A DNA stretch of 64,000 bases from assembly GCA_025531455.1 (NCBI GenBank), contig JAMYHL010000101.1, forward strand, positions 1 to 64,000, read 5' to 3'. A program made the translations under genes and the position numbers. Shown piece by piece: positions 62,111 through 64,000 of this stretch; the first letter of the stretch is position 1; every line of letters starts with the position of its first letter. This DNA comes from Apiotrichum sp. Y4204. Lineage: Eukaryota; Basidiomycota; Tremellomycetes; Trichosporonales; Trichosporonaceae. The notes beneath the pieces were generated by a model that worked only from the letters and a program-made list of their open reading frames with translations, was not told the origin of the DNA and ran no database searches.

Positions 62111-62486
62111 GGTGCGGGATGTAGATGGACAGTTGTGAGATTCAGACTTCAATGACGCGTCGGACCTCCACCGTACCCGGATTCCAACGCAGCTGCCAGA
62201 CGGTTCCACCCCCACGCGTAACCCCCACCTCACCGCGTCACCTCGTCACATCTCGCTGTGATGATGATAATGCATGCGCATGGTGGTACAGTAGATATAC
62301 ACGGGCTCGCGCCCAATGAATAGCAGTTTAGAGATGGGTGATGAGAGTGATTCAGCGGATGTTCAGCCGATGGGCCATGCCGGCGGGCTGCTTGCTGCGC
62401 GGTTCGGCCTCGGTCTCCGCTTGGGCTCTCGCTGCGTCGCGCTGCGTCGCGCCGCTGGGCTTGTCTTTGCCCCGCCGCTCCGCCGT
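62111..62486. other. Intergenic: RING-gene promoter and 3' flank of the His-rich gene
   Basis: 376 bp without a gene or repeat. Confidence 0.6.
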
Positions 62487-62971
62487 TTAGCGCTGCTGGT
62501 GCGGGATCCATCGGCGGCCGGCGACGGTCGCGGCCTGCTCGATCGTCCACACCACGGCCTTGATCCAGTTGAACAGCTCGTGCACTGCCTCGTCCTGGGA
62601 TTAGTGGTGTCACTGTGGGTCTGGGCGAGAAAGTCGCCTCTGCTAGCCCGGCGACGCGACCTGCTTTCGGAGCGCATCTTGCTGCACACCGTGATTCCCG
62701 CCGCGCGGCCTCCAGTCCCCAGTCCCCAGTCCCCGCCGCGACTCACCATTCTCTCCGGATCGTCCGAGAGGCGCTTCCGCGTCCCGTCCGACGGCGCGTG
62801 CATGGCGAAATACCGCGCCTCCTCGTCGGGCGGCACACGCGCCTCAGTGTCCTCGTAGGTGTATTCGTCGGCATCCGAGTCGACCTCGCCGTGGTGGTGC
62901 GAGTGCGAGTGGGCGTGGGGGTTGGGGTGGTCGTGCGCGTGGACGTGGGTGTCATGCACGTGTGCGTGCGT

Positions 62972-63004
<33 letters not shown>

Positions 63005-64000
63005 GGAATGAGAATGGGAATGCACATGGTCGTGGTCATGGTCGTGGTCGTGATCGTGATCGTGATCGTGGTCGTGGTCATGCCCATGTCCATGCCCATG
63101 GTCGTCCTCGTCCACCTCGTCGCAGTCGCAGGTCCCCGGCTCGTGGTCGCACTCGACGTAGCTGTGCGTGTGGGAGCAGCACTCGCAGCACTCGTCGTCC
63201 GTGTCGTAGTAGTAGTACTCGTCCGAGCCCTGTACCGACGCGGGATACTCGTGCGTGTGCCTGTAGCGTGAGTATGGGCCTGGAGAAGGGCACGATGGGC
63301 ACCAAAAGCTGTTCCAGCATGCAGCTGCTCAGCTTTGCGACTAGACTCACCCCCCGCGACCACAGGTACACTCTCCCAGCTCATCATCAACAGCCACCTC
63401 CTTTCCCTTTCCGACCGGGATGCCGCCGACGCTCTCGACCGCCGCGGCCACGCCCTCGCGATATCCCTTGAGCTCCTTCTGCATGCGCATAAGTTTGGCC
63501 TTTTCGCGGTCGAGGGTGAGCTTGGCCTCGAACAGCGCAGCAAGACTACCCGGCAAATCGATCGGGAGCCCATTAGCAGCCGCGCCAATCCCGACGCCGC
63601 CGGCGGCCGCCGCCGCGCTGAAGAGCGACGCGTCGCCGATTCCCGCCGCCGCACCGGCAATGGCACTGAGCTGGTTTGGCGTGAGGCGGGGCAGCTGGCC
63701 GAGCTGGGAGAGCGCGCTCGACGTCCAGTGCCGGAACGCCGAGGGGAACTCGGGGTCCGAGGGGTCGAGACCGCTCGCAGAGGGGAGGAGCGCAAACCCC
63801 GGATCGAAACCTGCAAATGGCGGTGCGCGGCTGCGGCTCGGCGGGCGCCCAGGGCCGCCAGGGGCATCGGGGGCGGCGGGTGTGTGTCCGTGTGTGTGGG
63901 GGTGAGAGTGGGTATGAGCGTGTCCGTGGGCGTGGGGGTGGGAGTGGGGCGGCGTGTCCGGGAGCGCGGGGGCGGGGCTCGGGAGCGGAGGGGGCGCAGC
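62487..64000 (-). CDS. Histidine-rich, cysteine-containing acidic protein (C-terminal part; 5' end outside window)
   Basis: Open from the window edge to a donor near 63354, then an exon from about 63272 to 62749 and a last exon from about 62597 to 62487. All join in frame. The visible part starts with a His/Pro-rich stretch (PHSHPHAHGHAHTHSHPH), then an ordered region (GFDPGFALLPSASGLDPSDPE in part: GFDPGFALLPSASG; SLAALFEAKLTLDREKAKLM) likely to be a coiled coil. A Cys cluster (DDECCECCSHTH, ECDHEPGTCDCDE) follows. Runs of ~11 Asp-His and ~8 Ser-His dipeptides come next, then a helical C-terminus (AVHELFNWIKAVVWTIEQ). His and Cys density suggests zinc, copper or nickel binding. I do not recognise the family. 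Confidence 0.75.
62900..63105. repeat. Coding microsatellites encoding His-Asp and His-Ser runs
   Basis: Hexamers of the gtgaga type (about 62970-63005) and the gtcgtg/atcgtg type (about 63025-63085) repeat on the plus strand. In the minus-strand gene they encode Ser-His and Asp-His dipeptides. Confidence 0.85.

Noticed and set aside
62743..63867. 374-codon minus-strand frame overlapping the His-rich gene
   Set aside because: Shadow frame of the dipeptide repeats (Arg/Thr-rich), whereas the His-rich frame keeps frame across introns with proper signals.
62487..64000. Assignment of the His-rich protein to the stress-response Nst1 family
   Set aside because: Considered because of low complexity and charged segments, but the conserved Nst1 core is not visible in the part present.

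Overview
This window is nuclear DNA from a GC-rich, intron-dense fungus. Genes carry three to twelve exons. Introns start GTGAGT/GTAAGT and end in a CTRAC branch point only a few bases before AG, and many are just 32-38 nt long. Gene content (RSC subunit, Pol I factor, SRP receptor, GPI11/PIG-F, class II DAHP synthase, CT-rich leaders) points to Basidiomycota, most likely a tremellomycete yeast of the Trichosporonales type. That placement is inferred from gene architecture, not from a search. I saw no rRNA, tRNA, CRISPR array or intact transposon.

Layout, left to right. 1-128: N-terminal fragment of an unknown gene (-). 1035-3432: D-lactate dehydrogenase DLD1 (-). 4516-6360: acidic-tailed type II membrane glycoprotein (-). 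8164-10472: PIF1 helicase (-), divergent from RPF1 (+, 10903-12493). Then eIF3e (+, 13003-14689), a 2.8-kb gap, a DUF4112 protein (+, 17486-18618), a Dabb-fold protein (-, 18957-19517) and GPI11 (+, 19815-20758). 21422-26979: a 1,819-residue low-complexity protein (-) with 4.9 kb of gene-free sequence upstream. RRN7 (-, 31894-33998) and NOP7 (+, 34349-36449) are divergent. Next come chorismate mutase ARO7 (+, 37115-38559), an amino-acid permease (-, 38825-41140) and class II DAHP synthase (-, 43165-45148), divergent from SRP receptor alpha (+, 45725-47945). 49604-50251: a TATA-driven proline-rich orphan (+), followed by a non-coding stretch full of splice signals. The right end holds mitochondrial ribosomal protein uL1m (-, 51737-52775), pyruvate kinase (+, 55460-57526), an RSC1/RSC2 homologue (+, 58233-61433), a small RING protein (-, 61492-62110) and a histidine-rich protein (-, 62487 to the edge).

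Two functional groupings stand out. Ribosome biogenesis is represented by RPF1, RRN7 and NOP7, the latter two sharing one 350-bp divergent promoter. Shikimate/aromatic amino-acid metabolism is represented by DAHP synthase and chorismate mutase with a permease between them. Exon chains for all complete genes were assembled by hand from splice signals and reading frame; every chain closes in frame with the exon sizes quoted. The most distinctive observations are an 8-nt microexon in the DAHP synthase active-site motif, the ultrashort introns, a possible alternative first exon of pyruvate kinase, and the proline-rich orphan with its array of branch-point-like decamers.
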